Shown here piece by piece: positions 26,086-34,949 of a stretch of DNA of 64,000 nt. The notes under the pieces were generated by a model. That model saw only the letters and a program-made list of their open reading frames with translations, searched no databases and was not told the origin of the DNA. Source of the DNA: Enterovirga rhinocerotis (GTDB lineage Bacteria; Pseudomonadota; Alphaproteobacteria; Rhizobiales; Beijerinckiaceae). The stretch spans positions 558,001-622,000 of the forward strand of contig NZ_SNZR01000011.1 in the NCBI RefSeq assembly GCF_004363955.1, read 5' to 3'. Numbering within the stretch: position 1 is the first letter of the stretch; the number at the start of each line of letters is the position of its first letter. The position numbers and the translations under genes are program-made.

Positions 26086-26191
26086 GGACGGCTCCCGGGC
26101 GACGACGCAGGCGCGCGTTCTAGCCGCTCAGGCGTTACCGGCCGGTTGCGGCCGTCCCGCGCAATCGGTCGATCGCGCGGGAGGCTTCGCG

Positions 26192-26833
26192 TCAGGCGTT
26201 CTCGCCGCGGATCGTCACGGTGTCCTCCTCGAGGGACATCGTCACCTTCATGCCCGCGCTCCGCGCCACCTCGCCGGTGTAATACGGCTGGATGCCGTGC
26301 GCGGTGACGATGCCGTCCTCCGGCTCGCCCGCGAGCAACTGCTCGGCATGGTTGGGGATGCGGGCATGGGGCCCCTTCGAGGTCAGGACGAAGACGGATT
26401 GATCGTCCTCGCCGCTCACCTCCACATGGACGTTGCCGCCCCGCGGCACGGCGGCCGCGGCCAGCACCACGAGGTTGAGAAGCAGCTTGACCCGGTTCTT
26501 CGGCAGCAGCGCGCGCGGCGCCGACCAGGTCACGCTCACCTTCTCGTCGAGGAAGAGGCCCTGGGCCACCGCCTCCGCGTCGGCGAGGTCGATGGCGGCT
26601 CCGGCAGATCCCGCCGCACCGAAGGCGAGCCGCGCGAATTGCAGCCGGGCCGAGGCCTGCCGGGCGCTCTTGCGGATCAGATCCAGCGCGAATTCCTGCA
26701 TCGCGCCATCCTTGTCCTCCTCCAGGACCTCAAGCCCGTTGACCATCGCGCCAACCGGGCCGATGACGTCGTGGCAGACGCGCGAGGTGACAAGCGCGGC
26801 GAAATCGAGAGGATCGAGCGTGACGGCGGCCAT
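26192..26833 (-). CDS. chpT: Histidine phosphotransferase ChpT
   Basis: A 213-residue dimeric phosphotransferase that carries phosphate from CckA to CtrA and CpdR in the alphaproteobacterial cell-cycle relay. The N-terminal helix holds the phospho-His in SRVCHDVIGPVGAMVNG (H21), which matches the SRICHDLISPVGAI consensus. The C-terminal part is a degenerate histidine-kinase ATPase fold without nucleotide motifs. Cytosolic. The ATG at 26833 begins MAAVTLDPLDF; an open frame upstream is antisense to cysQ. Confidence 0.92.
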   Translation of the reverse strand: MAAVTLDPLDFAALVTSRVCHDVIGPVGAMVNGLEVLEEDKDGAMQEFALDLIRKSARQASARLQFARLAFGAAGSAGAAIDLADAEAVAQGLFLDEKVSVTWSAPRALLPKNRVKLLLNLVVLAAAAVPRGGNVHVEVSGEDDQSVFVLTSKGPHARIPNHAEQLLAGEPEDGIVTAHGIQPYYTGEVARSAGMKVTMSLEEDTVTIRGENA

Positions 26834-26965
26834 GGATGGGCTCCGGAGACAAGGGACCGCATCCGCGATTCGGCGCGGCGACCCGTCTCCGATAGCGGCA
26901 GGCGTCCGGCTTGGAAAGAACCGGGCCGTTTTCGGGCGCAGCGGAACGGCGGCGGGGCCAGGCCG

Positions 26966-27775
26966 ATGATCGCAGATCCCGATGCCGCCGCGCGCCGGCT
27001 CGGCTCCATCGTGCTCGAGGCGGGACGGTTCCTGGCGCAGGTGCGGGACCGCGGAGCCGGCCGGGTGGTCAAGCCCGACGGCAGCCCCTCGACGGCGGCG
27101 GATCTCGAAGCCGAGCGGATGATCCTCGGACGGCTCGCGGCCGATTTTCCGGATATTCCCGTCGTCGCCGAGGAATCGGCGGAGGCCGCCTCCGCGCCGA
27201 GCGGGTTGTATTTCCTCGTCGACCCCCTGGACGGGACGCGCGACTACCTGACCGGGGCCGGCGAGTACTCGGTCAACGCGGCGCTGATCGCCGGGGATCG
27301 TCCGATCGCCGCAGCGCTGGCCGTTCCGGTGCTGGGGCGGGTATGGGCCGCGGGGACGACCTGCCTCGTCGCCCCGATCCCGCCATCCGGCGATTGCACG
27401 GATTGGCAGCCGACCGCCGTGCGCCCGTCGCCCGCCGAAGGCCCCGTCGCGGTCGTCTCCCGCCGGCACGGCGACGACGCCACCGATATCTGTCTCGACC
27501 GGATGGGGATCGGCGGCCGGCGCATCGCGTCGTCGGCGGCGAAGTTCGGCCTCATCGCGTCGGGAGAGGCCGACGTCTATGTCCGTTGCGGGGCGACGAT
27601 GGAATGGGACACGGCCGCCGGAGACCATGTCGTGACGGTCGCGGGAGGCCTCGTGCTGGGCGCGGATGGCAAGCCCCTGACCTACGGCCACGCGGAGCGC
27701 GGTTTCCTCAACGGCGCCTTCGCCGCCTTCGGAGATCGGCGCCTCGCCGGGTTGTGTACGCTGCCGGCCGGTTGA
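26966..27775 (+). CDS. cysQ: 3'(2'),5'-bisphosphate nucleotidase CysQ
   Basis: Removes the 3'-phosphate from PAP/PAPS, a by-product of sulfate assimilation. It is a 269-residue inositol-monophosphatase-fold enzyme with metal ligands in VVAEES (E70), DPLDGTRDYL (D86, D89) and the C-terminal WDTAAGDHV motif. Divergent from chpT across 132 bases, so the two may share a promoter region. Confidence 0.92.
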   Translation: MIADPDAAARRLGSIVLEAGRFLAQVRDRGAGRVVKPDGSPSTAADLEAERMILGRLAADFPDIPVVAEESAEAASAPSGLYFLVDPLDGTRDYLTGAGEYSVNAALIAGDRPIAAALAVPVLGRVWAAGTTCLVAPIPPSGDCTDWQPTAVRPSPAEGPVAVVSRRHGDDATDICLDRMGIGGRRIASSAAKFGLIASGEADVYVRCGATMEWDTAAGDHVVTVAGGLVLGADGKPLTYGHAERGFLNGAFAAFGDRRLAGLCTLPAG

Positions 27776-27956
27776 GGCCGGGCGTGGCCGCGGGGCGACA
27801 ATCGCTCGAAAGCGAAGGATATCGTTAAGGAAGCACTCATACCCTCCGCATGAGAGCGCCTGCCCCATCCCGTTGGGTGAGGCGCGCCGCTCGGAGCGTC
27901 GACGGCCAGCGCCATCCGCGGCCGGCGCGCCCGCGGCATCAGGAGAGGAGGCGCGC

Positions 27957-28541
27957 ATGATCACGCGTCGCAACGTCTCGGCCATGCTCCTCGGCGGTCT
28001 CGTCGCCGGCAAGACGGGCTCGGCATTGGCCCGAACGCCGAATCCGGCCGGCCCGCCGCCGTTCTCGCCGCGGGAGATCGTCGATTCCGGTCACCAGTTC
28101 TTCGGCGGTATCTCGCGCGGCCTCGGCAAGCTCGTGGAGGAGGCGACCCGGCGCTGGGGACAGCCGAACGGCTACATCCTCGGCCAGGAGGCATCCGGCG
28201 CCTTCTTCGGCGGCCTTCGCTACGGCGAGGGCACCGTGTTCACCCGCCGCGGCGATCCGGGCTCGCGCATCTACTGGCAGGGGCCTTCGATCGGCTTCGA
28301 TGTCGGCGGCGAGGGCGCCCGGCAGATGATGCTGATCTACAATCTCGCGAGCGTGCCGGACATGTACCGGCGCTTCGTCGAGCTGGAAGGCTCGGCCTAT
28401 TTCGTCGCGGGCCTCGGCATGAGCGCGGCCACGGCGGACCGCATGGTCGTCGTGCCGATCCGGTCCGGCGTCGGCGTGCGGCTCGGCGTGGCCCTGGGCT
28501 ATCTGAAGTTCACGCCCACTCCGACCTGGAACCCGTTCTGA
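27957..28541 (+). CDS. eipA: DUF1134 periplasmic protein, EipA-like
   Basis: A 194-residue exported protein: a twin-arginine N-terminus MITRRNVSAMLLGGLVAG ending at ALA, then the DUF1134 domain (YILGQEASGAFFGGLRYGEG and GFDVGGEGARQMMLIYNL). EipA of Brucella and Caulobacter is a periplasmic protein needed for envelope integrity, and this is probably its orthologue. A very strong AGGAGAGGAG lies before the ATG. Confidence 0.82.
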   Translation: MITRRNVSAMLLGGLVAGKTGSALARTPNPAGPPPFSPREIVDSGHQFFGGISRGLGKLVEEATRRWGQPNGYILGQEASGAFFGGLRYGEGTVFTRRGDPGSRIYWQGPSIGFDVGGEGARQMMLIYNLASVPDMYRRFVELEGSAYFVAGLGMSAATADRMVVVPIRSGVGVRLGVALGYLKFTPTPTWNPF

Positions 28542-28543
28542 GC

Positions 28544-28738
28544 GTGGAGCCTCCCCCAACCGGGCGCGAGGCCGAACTCGCCGAGGCTGTCGAGGCCTTG
28601 CGGCGGCGGCTGGCCAGCGGCCCGCCCATGGCTCCGGCCGAGCTGCGCCGCGAGGTCGACGCGATCGCAGACCTCGCGCTCGCGCTCCAGGGCGGGGCCG
28701 ATCCGGCCGTATCTCCTCCGAAGTCGTCCGAGACGTGA
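28544..28738 (+). CDS. Possible small hypothetical protein
   Basis: A 64-codon frame starting GTG two bases after the eipA stop, encoding a helical, Ala/Arg-rich peptide (EAVEALRRRLASG, then EVDAIADLALALQGG). No ribosome site of its own is seen, so it would rely on coupling to eipA. It matches nothing I recognise and may be a chance frame in GC-rich DNA. Confidence 0.35.
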   Translation: MEPPPTGREAELAEAVEALRRRLASGPPMAPAELRREVDAIADLALALQGGADPAVSPPKSSET

Positions 28739-28792
28739 TTGCCGCCTGGACGGGGCCGCGCTAAGCGAAGGCTACATCCGGAGGAAACACGC

Positions 28793-29578
28793 ATGGATCT
28801 CGGCCTCACCGGCAAGCGCGCTCTCGTCCTGTCATCGAGCCGCGGGCTCGGCCGCGGCATCGCGGAATCGCTCGCGGCCGAAGGCGCGAACGTCGTGCTG
28901 ACCGCGCGGAGCGAAGACAAGCTGAAGGCGGCGGCAGACGCCATCAACGCGCGCGGCAAGGGCCGGGCCTCCTATATCGCGGCGGATCTCGCGGCCGACG
29001 TCCCCGGCGTGCATGCGAAGGCCGTCGAGGCCCTCGGCGGCCCGATCGACATTCTGATCTCGAATACCGGCGGCCCCCCGGCGGGCACCGCGCTCTCCGT
29101 CAAGCCCGAGGCCTGGACGCCGCAATTCCAGGCGATGGTCCTGCCCGTCTTCACGCTCGCGGGCCTCGTCCTGCCCGACATGCAGAAGAACGGCTTCGGC
29201 CGCATCGTGATCGTCGCGTCGTCCGGCGTGATCCAGCCGATCCCGAACCTCGTGATGTCGAACGCGCTCCGCTCCTCGATCCTCGGCTGGGCCAAGACGC
29301 TGTCGGCGGAGGTCGCGAAGGACGGGATCACCGTGAACATGATCCTGCCCGGCCGCATCGAGACCGACCGCACGGGCGAGCTCGACGAGGCCAATGCGAA
29401 GCGGCTCGGCAAGACGAAGGACGAGGTCGCGGCAGCCTCGGTGGCGCAGATCCCCGCGGGTCGCTACGGCGAGGTCCGGGAATTCGGCGACGTCGCCTGC
29501 TTCCTCGCGTCGGAGCGGGCGGGCTACGTCACGGGCTCGATGATCCGCGTCGACGGCGGCGCGACGCGCTCGGTCTGA
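28793..29578 (+). CDS. SDR-fold protein lacking the catalytic Tyr/Lys
   Basis: A 261-residue Rossmann protein with SSSRGLGRG as cofactor motif and SNTGGPP in place of the usual NNAG. In the active-site helix the YxxxK pair is replaced by SxxxR (S156, R160 in MSNALRSS), while the preceding VASSG serine is kept. This is a known atypical SDR group annotated as 3-oxoacyl-reductase-like; activity, if any, must use other residues. GGAGG stands 8 bases before ATG. It may share a transcript with the hydroxyacid dehydrogenase 41 bases downstream. Confidence 0.85.
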   Translation: MDLGLTGKRALVLSSSRGLGRGIAESLAAEGANVVLTARSEDKLKAAADAINARGKGRASYIAADLAADVPGVHAKAVEALGGPIDILISNTGGPPAGTALSVKPEAWTPQFQAMVLPVFTLAGLVLPDMQKNGFGRIVIVASSGVIQPIPNLVMSNALRSSILGWAKTLSAEVAKDGITVNMILPGRIETDRTGELDEANAKRLGKTKDEVAAASVAQIPAGRYGEVREFGDVACFLASERAGYVTGSMIRVDGGATRSV

Positions 29579-29619
29579 TTTCGGCAGCCCTTGATTTCGG
29601 CAGGACGGAGAGACGGCAG

Positions 29620-30588
29620 ATGAAGGATGTCCAGATCCTGATGCTTTCGCAGATGGCGCCCGTCGTCGTCGACGGCATCGCGAAGCACTTCACGCTGCAC
29701 AAGGCCTGGGAGCATCCCGACCGGGATGCCTTCATCAGCTCGGTCGCCTCCGACATCCGCGGCCTCGCGCCGGGCACGCATTACCGCGTGAACGGTGCGA
29801 TCTTCGACATGCTGCCCAATCTCGAGATCGTCTCGAACATGGGCGTCGGCTACGACACGATCGACGCCAAGGAAGCCGGCCGGCGCGGTCTCATCGTGAC
29901 GAACACGCCCGACGTCCTCACGGACGAGGTGGCGGATCTCACAGTCGGCCTGCTCCTCGCGACCGTGCGGCAATTGCCGCAGGTGGACCGCTATCTGCGG
30001 GCCGGCGAGTGGCTGAAGAAGCCCTATCCGCTCACCGCGACGCTCCGGGGCCGCAAGGTCGGCATCCTCGGGCTCGGCCGCATCGGCAAGGCGGTGGCGA
30101 AGCGCCTCGAAGCCTTCGGGCTCGAGATCGGCTATCACGGCCGCTCCAAGCAGGACGTTCCCTACCGCTACGAGGCGAGCCTCGTCGGTCTCGCCGGCTG
30201 GTGCGACGTCCTCGTCAGCGTCGCGCCGGGCGGCGCCTCGACCGACGGCATCGTCAATGCCGAGGTGTTCAAGGCGCTCGGACCGGACGGGATCTTCGTC
30301 AATGTCGGACGCGGTTCGGTGGTCGACGAGCCGGCCCTGATCGAGGCGCTGAAGACGAAGACCATCCTGTCGGCCGGCCTCGACGTGTTCGTCGACGAGC
30401 CGCGCGTTCCGGCCGAGCTGATCGCGATGGATCACGTCGTCCTCCTGCCGCATGTCGGTTCGGCCTCGGTCGAGACGCGCCGCGCCATGGGGCAGCTCGT
30501 CGTCGACAACCTCGTCTCGTGGTTCTCCGGCAAGGGGCCGATCACGCCCGTGTCAGAGACGCCGTATACGGGATCGGCCTTCGCCTGA
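29620..30588 (+). CDS. D-isomer-specific 2-hydroxyacid dehydrogenase
   Basis: A 322-residue NAD(P)-linked reductase/dehydrogenase of the glyoxylate/hydroxypyruvate reductase type. The Rossmann motif is GILGLGRIGKAVA (148-160), and the catalytic triad is R231 (NVGRGSVVDE), E260 (VFVDEP) and H278 (LLPHVGS). Likely substrates are glyoxylate, hydroxypyruvate or a branched 2-oxo acid; the GHP reductase A class is the nearest guess. It ends in a hairpin shared with the convergent decarboxylase. Confidence 0.92.
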   Translation: MKDVQILMLSQMAPVVVDGIAKHFTLHKAWEHPDRDAFISSVASDIRGLAPGTHYRVNGAIFDMLPNLEIVSNMGVGYDTIDAKEAGRRGLIVTNTPDVLTDEVADLTVGLLLATVRQLPQVDRYLRAGEWLKKPYPLTATLRGRKVGILGLGRIGKAVAKRLEAFGLEIGYHGRSKQDVPYRYEASLVGLAGWCDVLVSVAPGGASTDGIVNAEVFKALGPDGIFVNVGRGSVVDEPALIEALKTKTILSAGLDVFVDEPRVPAELIAMDHVVLLPHVGSASVETRRAMGQLVVDNLVSWFSGKGPITPVSETPYTGSAFA

Positions 30589-30604
30589 GGCCTCGCCTCA
30601 GGCG
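30582..30604. terminator. Hairpin containing both stop codons of convergent genes
   Basis: Perfect 10-bp arms CGCCTGAGGC and GCCTCAGGCG around CTC. Both stop codons (TGA 30586-30588 and, on the other strand, 30598-30600) lie inside the stem. Confidence 0.55.
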
Positions 30605-32019
30605 GCAAGGGTGCCCGCGACCTCGCGGATCACGTCCCAGGCCGCCCTCACGTCGTCCCGCGTCGTCGTCGTCGCGCCGACCTGGAAGCGGATGACGAAG
30701 CGGCCCTCATGCGTCGTCTGCGTGAGGTAGATGCGGCCATCGTCGTTCAGGGCCTCGACGAGCGCCGCATTCAGACTGTCGCGCTGCTCCTCGCCCGTCC
30801 CGGCGGGGGCGTAGCGGAAGGTGAAGAGCGACAGGACGGGATCGGTGACGAGCTCGAAATCGGGCGCCGCCGCGATCATGCCGGCGAGATCGTGCGCCCA
30901 GGCGATATGGTCCCGCACCATGCCGCGCAAAGCCTCCGCTCCATAGGCGCGCAGCACGAACCACAGCTTCAGCGCCCGGAAGCGCCGGCCGAGCGGGACC
31001 GACCATTCGTTGTAATCGACGACGCCCTCATGCGCGGCCGTCCGGAGGTAATGCGGACGGATGCCGAGCGTATCCGTGAGAGCCTTCGGATCCTTCACGA
31101 AATGGGCCGAGCAGTCGAAATTCGTAAACAGCCATTTGTGCGGGTTGAAGACGAAGCTGTCGGCCCGCTCCGCTCCCCGCATCAGGTGGCGGTGCTCGGG
31201 GCAGATCATGGCCGAGCCGGCCCAGGCCGCATCGATATGGAGGAACAGCCCATGGCGCTCGGCGATGTCGGCGACCGCCGCGATGTCGTCGCAGGCGCCG
31301 ACCGAGGTGCCGCCGAGCGCGGCCACCACGGCGCAAGGTGTCCTGCCGGCGGCGCGGTCGGCTTCGATCGCCGCCTCGAGCGCGGCGACGCTCATGCCGT
31401 GGCGCGGCCCGTCGACCGGGATGCGCACGAGGTTCGCATCCCCGATCCCCGCGATCCGCACGGCCTTGTCGACCGAGGAATGGACCTGCGCGGAGCTGTA
31501 GACCCGCAGCGGCGGCCCGCCGAACAGCCCGTCCGCGTTGCCGCGCCATCCAAGCGTTCGCTCGCGTGCGGTCAGGAGCGCGGCGAGGGTCGCGCCTGAG
31601 GCCGAATCCTGGATGACGCCGGAGAAGCCCTCGGGGAGGCCGATCAGCTGGCGCAGCCAGTCGATCATCCGCGTCTCGAGCTCCGTCGCGGCCGGCGAGG
31701 TCTGCCAGAGCATGCATTGCGCCCCGATCGCGGCCGTCAGCTGCTCGGCGATGATCGAGGGCGGGCTCGCATTGGCGGGGAAATAGGCGAAGAAGCGCGG
31801 ATGCTGCCAATGGGTCATGCCCGGCATGACGATCCCGTCGAGATCGGCGAAGATCGCCTCCATCGGCTCCGGCGCCTCGGGCGGAGCCTCGGCGATGCGC
31901 CGGAAGACCTCTCCCGGCCCCGTCTGCGCGCGAACGGGCCGGGCGCCGATCCCGGCGCGGTAATCGGCCGACCAATCGGCCGCGCGGTGGGACCAGCGGC
32001 GGAAGCTGTCGTTGTCCAT
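30598..32019 (-). CDS. PLP-dependent group II amino acid decarboxylase
   Basis: A 473-residue enzyme of the aromatic-L-amino-acid/DOPA decarboxylase family. The N-terminal MTHWQHPRFFAYFPAN segment, the PLP-stacking His in SAQVHSSVDKA (H180), HIDAAWAGSA and the Schiff-base Lys in FNPHKWLF (K295) are all present. It would decarboxylate tryptophan, DOPA, phenylalanine or a similar amino acid to the amine; the exact one is not clear. It is transcribed after the Bug-type binding protein gene, separated by 18 bases. Confidence 0.93.
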   Translation of the reverse strand: MDNDSFRRWSHRAADWSADYRAGIGARPVRAQTGPGEVFRRIAEAPPEAPEPMEAIFADLDGIVMPGMTHWQHPRFFAYFPANASPPSIIAEQLTAAIGAQCMLWQTSPAATELETRMIDWLRQLIGLPEGFSGVIQDSASGATLAALLTARERTLGWRGNADGLFGGPPLRVYSSAQVHSSVDKAVRIAGIGDANLVRIPVDGPRHGMSVAALEAAIEADRAAGRTPCAVVAALGGTSVGACDDIAAVADIAERHGLFLHIDAAWAGSAMICPEHRHLMRGAERADSFVFNPHKWLFTNFDCSAHFVKDPKALTDTLGIRPHYLRTAAHEGVVDYNEWSVPLGRRFRALKLWFVLRAYGAEALRGMVRDHIAWAHDLAGMIAAAPDFELVTDPVLSLFTFRYAPAGTGEEQRDSLNAALVEALNDDGRIYLTQTTHEGRFVIRFQVGATTTTRDDVRAAWDVIREVAGTLAA

Positions 32020-32037
32020 GGGCAGATGCGTTCCTCG

Positions 32038-33039
32038 CTATTCCAGCCGCGCGCCGGACACCTTGATCATCTCCTGCCACATGGGGCGCTCTGCGACGCC
32101 TTTCTTGGTCACTTCGTCCGGAGTCGAGCCGAGCGGGCGGGCTCCGACCTTGTCGAAGCGATCCTTGACGCTCGGCTCCTGGCTGATCTCGCGGAGCGCG
32201 ACGGAAAGCTTGTCGATGATCGCCTGCGGCGTCTTCCTCGGCACGACGAAGGCAGCCCAGGAGGTGACGACGAAATCCGGCGTGCCGGCCTCGGCCATGG
32301 TCGGGATCGCCGGCAGGCTCGGCCAGCGGGAGGCGGCGGTGATGGCGAGGGCCCGCATCTGGCCGGATTCGATGATGCTCATGTAGGAGGTGAGGTTGTC
32401 GATGGCGAAATGGACGTCCCCCTTCAGCATGGCCGGAATCGTCGCCGAGGCCCCGCGGAACGGGACGTGCGTCGCCTTGATGCCGTGCCGGGTGGTGAAC
32501 ATGGCGCCCGACAGGTGCGGGCTCGTCCCGACGCCGGGGCTGCCGTAGAAGATCCCGCCGTCCTTCTTCTTCGCCCAGTCGATGAATTCTGCGAGCGTCT
32601 TCACCGGGACGTGGTCGCTCGGCACGACGGCGACGTTCGGCAGGTCCCAGGTCATCGAGACGGGCGCGAAATCCTTGTCGGGGTCCCAGGACATCCGCGC
32701 GTAGAGATACTGGTTGATGGCGAAATGCCCGACCGTCGCCGACCCGATCGTGTGGCCGTCCGGATCGCTCCGCACCACGCCCTCGATGCCGATATTGCCG
32801 CCGGCGCCGGGCCGGTTCTCGATCACCCAGGTGCCGCCGAGCCGGTCCTTGAGCCGCTCGGCGAGGATCCGGGTCAGGACGTCGGTCGACCCGCCAGGCG
32901 GATACGGAACGATGATGCGGACGGTCTGGCTCGGCCAGGCCGCCTGGGCATTGGCAGAGCCTCGAAAGACCGGGATCGCTGCTCCTGCGACAAGCCCGCC
33001 GGCCAAAACGCGCCGCGTCACGCCCTTACGATCGTCCAT
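32038..33039 (-). CDS. Bug/TctC family tripartite tricarboxylate transporter receptor
   Basis: Periplasmic binding protein of 333 aa. The signal has a twin arginine (VTRRVLAGGLVAGAAIPVF) and ends near ANAQA. The mature start WPSQTVRIIVPYPPGGSTDVLTR is the Bug hallmark, followed by ENRPGAGGNIG and VPFRGASATIPAML. No TctA or TctB gene is adjacent, so this is an orphan receptor. Being upstream of the decarboxylase on one transcript suggests a linked substrate, but such pairings are loose. Confidence 0.9.
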   Translation of the reverse strand: MDDRKGVTRRVLAGGLVAGAAIPVFRGSANAQAAWPSQTVRIIVPYPPGGSTDVLTRILAERLKDRLGGTWVIENRPGAGGNIGIEGVVRSDPDGHTIGSATVGHFAINQYLYARMSWDPDKDFAPVSMTWDLPNVAVVPSDHVPVKTLAEFIDWAKKKDGGIFYGSPGVGTSPHLSGAMFTTRHGIKATHVPFRGASATIPAMLKGDVHFAIDNLTSYMSIIESGQMRALAITAASRWPSLPAIPTMAEAGTPDFVVTSWAAFVVPRKTPQAIIDKLSVALREISQEPSVKDRFDKVGARPLGSTPDEVTKKGVAERPMWQEMIKVSGARLE

Positions 33040-33338
33040 GCGCCTGCTCCCGTGTGTTCCGCCCACCATGTTTTGAGGGAAGCGTAGCCGTTGAGGTCGC
33101 GGACGCAAGCCCGCTCGGGACGTTTCCGCGAAGTCTGATTTCGCGCACGGCTTGCAGACCGATTGTAAGTTTTGAACGTGTCGAAACGGCAACGCATGCC
33201 AAGGAATGCTGCATCGGTGGCGGTATCCGGGGCGAGAAACTCCGAAAATGGTCGTCTTGTGCTCAAAATGCGATTGTGACCGCTTTCGGGCAGTGAGAAC
33301 CTTGGTTGATTCGGCGATCGCCGTGCGTGGGGGAAACG
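33040..33338. other. Divergent intergenic region, no gene seen
   Basis: About 300 bases between the Bug receptor and the FadL-like gene. Both genes must be expressed from here. I could not pick a -35/-10 pair with confidence, and there is no clear hairpin or repeat. Confidence 0.5.
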
Positions 33339-34640
33339 ATGGCCAAACAACGGCTGCTCAAAGAGCTGACTCGGATCGCAATCTCATCCGTCGCGCTGCT
33401 GGGCGCTGTGGGCGCCGCTCATGCCGGCGCATTCGGGCTTCGGACGCAGAGCACGACGGCGCTGGGCGGTGCCTTCGCCGGCAATGCCTCGGGCATGCCG
33501 GGCATCTCGTCGATGTTCTGGAACCCGGCCACGGTCACGATGAACCCGGGCTATACCAGCGAGTACAACTTCACCTACGTCGTCCCGGACGTGTCGGTCA
33601 CGCCGGTCTCGCCGACGCCGGGCGCCGCGCTCCAGTTCGGCGGCTCGGGCAATATCGGGCAGGAAGCCTTCATCCCGGCTAGCTACAACGCCTATCAGGT
33701 CAACGACATGGTCTGGGTCGGCCTGTCGACGGGCTCGGCTTTCGGTAGCATCACCAAGCCCGAACCGGTCTGGGCCGGCCAGGTCTATGGCCGCTCCTCG
33801 CGCGTGATCTCGCTCGGCGCGACGCCGATCCTGGGCCTCAAGCTGAACGACTATGTGTCGGTCGGCTTCGGCCCGACCATTCAATATCTCAAGGTACGGC
33901 TGAATTCGGCCATCGGGCTGGGGCCGTCCGCCCCGACGGCGATCCTCGAGGGCGACGCCTGGGGCGTCGGTTTCACGGCCGGCGTGACGGTCACGCCGTT
34001 CGCCGGGACGACGCTCGGCCTCGGCTTCCGCTCCTCGACACAGCATGATCTCGAGGGCACCTTCCGGACCGGGCCGCTCGTCCGCGCCGCGAAGGTGACG
34101 CTGAACACGCCCGAACAGCTCACCTTCGGCATCACCCAGCAGATCACGCAGGATTTCAAGCTCAGCGCCGGCGTCGAATGGATGAACTGGAGCCGGCTGA
34201 ACATCCCGGGCGTGACCAATGCCGCGACCGGCATCCCCATGGTCGGCGTGCCCCTCCGCTACAAGGACGGCTGGATCTACTCGATCGGCGGCGAGTACCA
34301 GGTGACGAGCCAATGGGCGGTCAGGGCCGGCGTGGCCTATGAGCAGTCACCGATCGACAACTCGAACCGCAGCGTCCGCCTGCCGGACACCGACCGCATC
34401 TATGCCTCGATCGGCGCGAGCTACGACTGGAACGAGCGGATCCGCATCAGCGCGACCTATTCCCACGTCTTCGGAATCGGCGACAACGCGATCCGGATCG
34501 CGCCGGGCAACCCGCAATACCAGGGGCTGCCGTTCTACGCCGATACCAAGGCGTCGGTGGACATCGTCTCCGCCTCGGTGCGCATCAAGTGGGACGACCC
34601 GAAGGTCGCCCAGGCCGCGCCGATCGTCGCGCGCTACTGA
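33339..34640 (+). CDS. OmpP1/FadL/TodX family outer-membrane channel
   Basis: A 433-residue outer-membrane beta-barrel for hydrophobic substrates (long-chain fatty acids or aromatics). The signal peptide ends at AHA before GAFGLRTQS. The N-terminal hatch contains ALGGAFAGNAS and the NPA motif in MFWNPATVT, both typical of FadL. Alternating amphipathic strands run to the end. The terminal residue is Tyr, not the usual Phe. GGGGGAAAC precedes ATG 33339. Confidence 0.92.
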   Translation: MAKQRLLKELTRIAISSVALLGAVGAAHAGAFGLRTQSTTALGGAFAGNASGMPGISSMFWNPATVTMNPGYTSEYNFTYVVPDVSVTPVSPTPGAALQFGGSGNIGQEAFIPASYNAYQVNDMVWVGLSTGSAFGSITKPEPVWAGQVYGRSSRVISLGATPILGLKLNDYVSVGFGPTIQYLKVRLNSAIGLGPSAPTAILEGDAWGVGFTAGVTVTPFAGTTLGLGFRSSTQHDLEGTFRTGPLVRAAKVTLNTPEQLTFGITQQITQDFKLSAGVEWMNWSRLNIPGVTNAATGIPMVGVPLRYKDGWIYSIGGEYQVTSQWAVRAGVAYEQSPIDNSNRSVRLPDTDRIYASIGASYDWNERIRISATYSHVFGIGDNAIRIAPGNPQYQGLPFYADTKASVDIVSASVRIKWDDPKVAQAAPIVARY

Positions 34641-34949
34641 GACGATCGGGGAGGCGGTCTCGTCTCCCCGTCGTCTTGACGAAGAGCGGAGCGGCGGAGC
34701 GCCGCCGGAATGCCCCCCGCGCCTCGTCCTGAGGTGCCTCGCAAAGCGAGGCCTCGAAGGACGCACAACCGTCTCGCGTGCTTCGAGGCCGGCTTTCAGC
34801 CGGCAATTCGGCATGAGGGGTCGGGTCCCCGATTTGCCGGGCTCACAGGAGCCTCTCCGGCCGCCGGCCGGCCTTGCTTCGCGGAGCCTGTCGTCAGGTC
34901 GGCCCGAGGCCAGACCCGCTGCTCGCCGTGACGAGGCGGGCCTCGCCTC
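34641..34949. repeat. Gap with CTGAGGTGC-type repeat (family C)
   Basis: No gene is supported in these 309 bases. Around 34724-34830 there is CCTCGTCCTGAGGTGCCTCG, GCAAAGCGAGGCCTCGAAGG and GGCCGGCTTTCAGCCGGC, a set of nested hairpins of the kind scattered through Hyphomicrobiales genomes. It may act as the 3' end for the two converging genes. Confidence 0.55.

Noticed and set aside
26156-26181. Terminator between chpT and the receiver gene (CCCGCGC / GCGCGGG)
   Set aside because: Only seven pairs with a 12-base loop and no T-tract; common by chance at this GC content.
26027-26965. N-terminal extension of the cysQ frame
   Set aside because: It is antisense to chpT and has no CysQ-like sequence; ATG 26966 starts the family homology.
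33100-33338. Sigma-70 promoter for the FadL-like gene
   Set aside because: I could not find a -35/-10 pair with acceptable spacing; claiming one would be guesswork.
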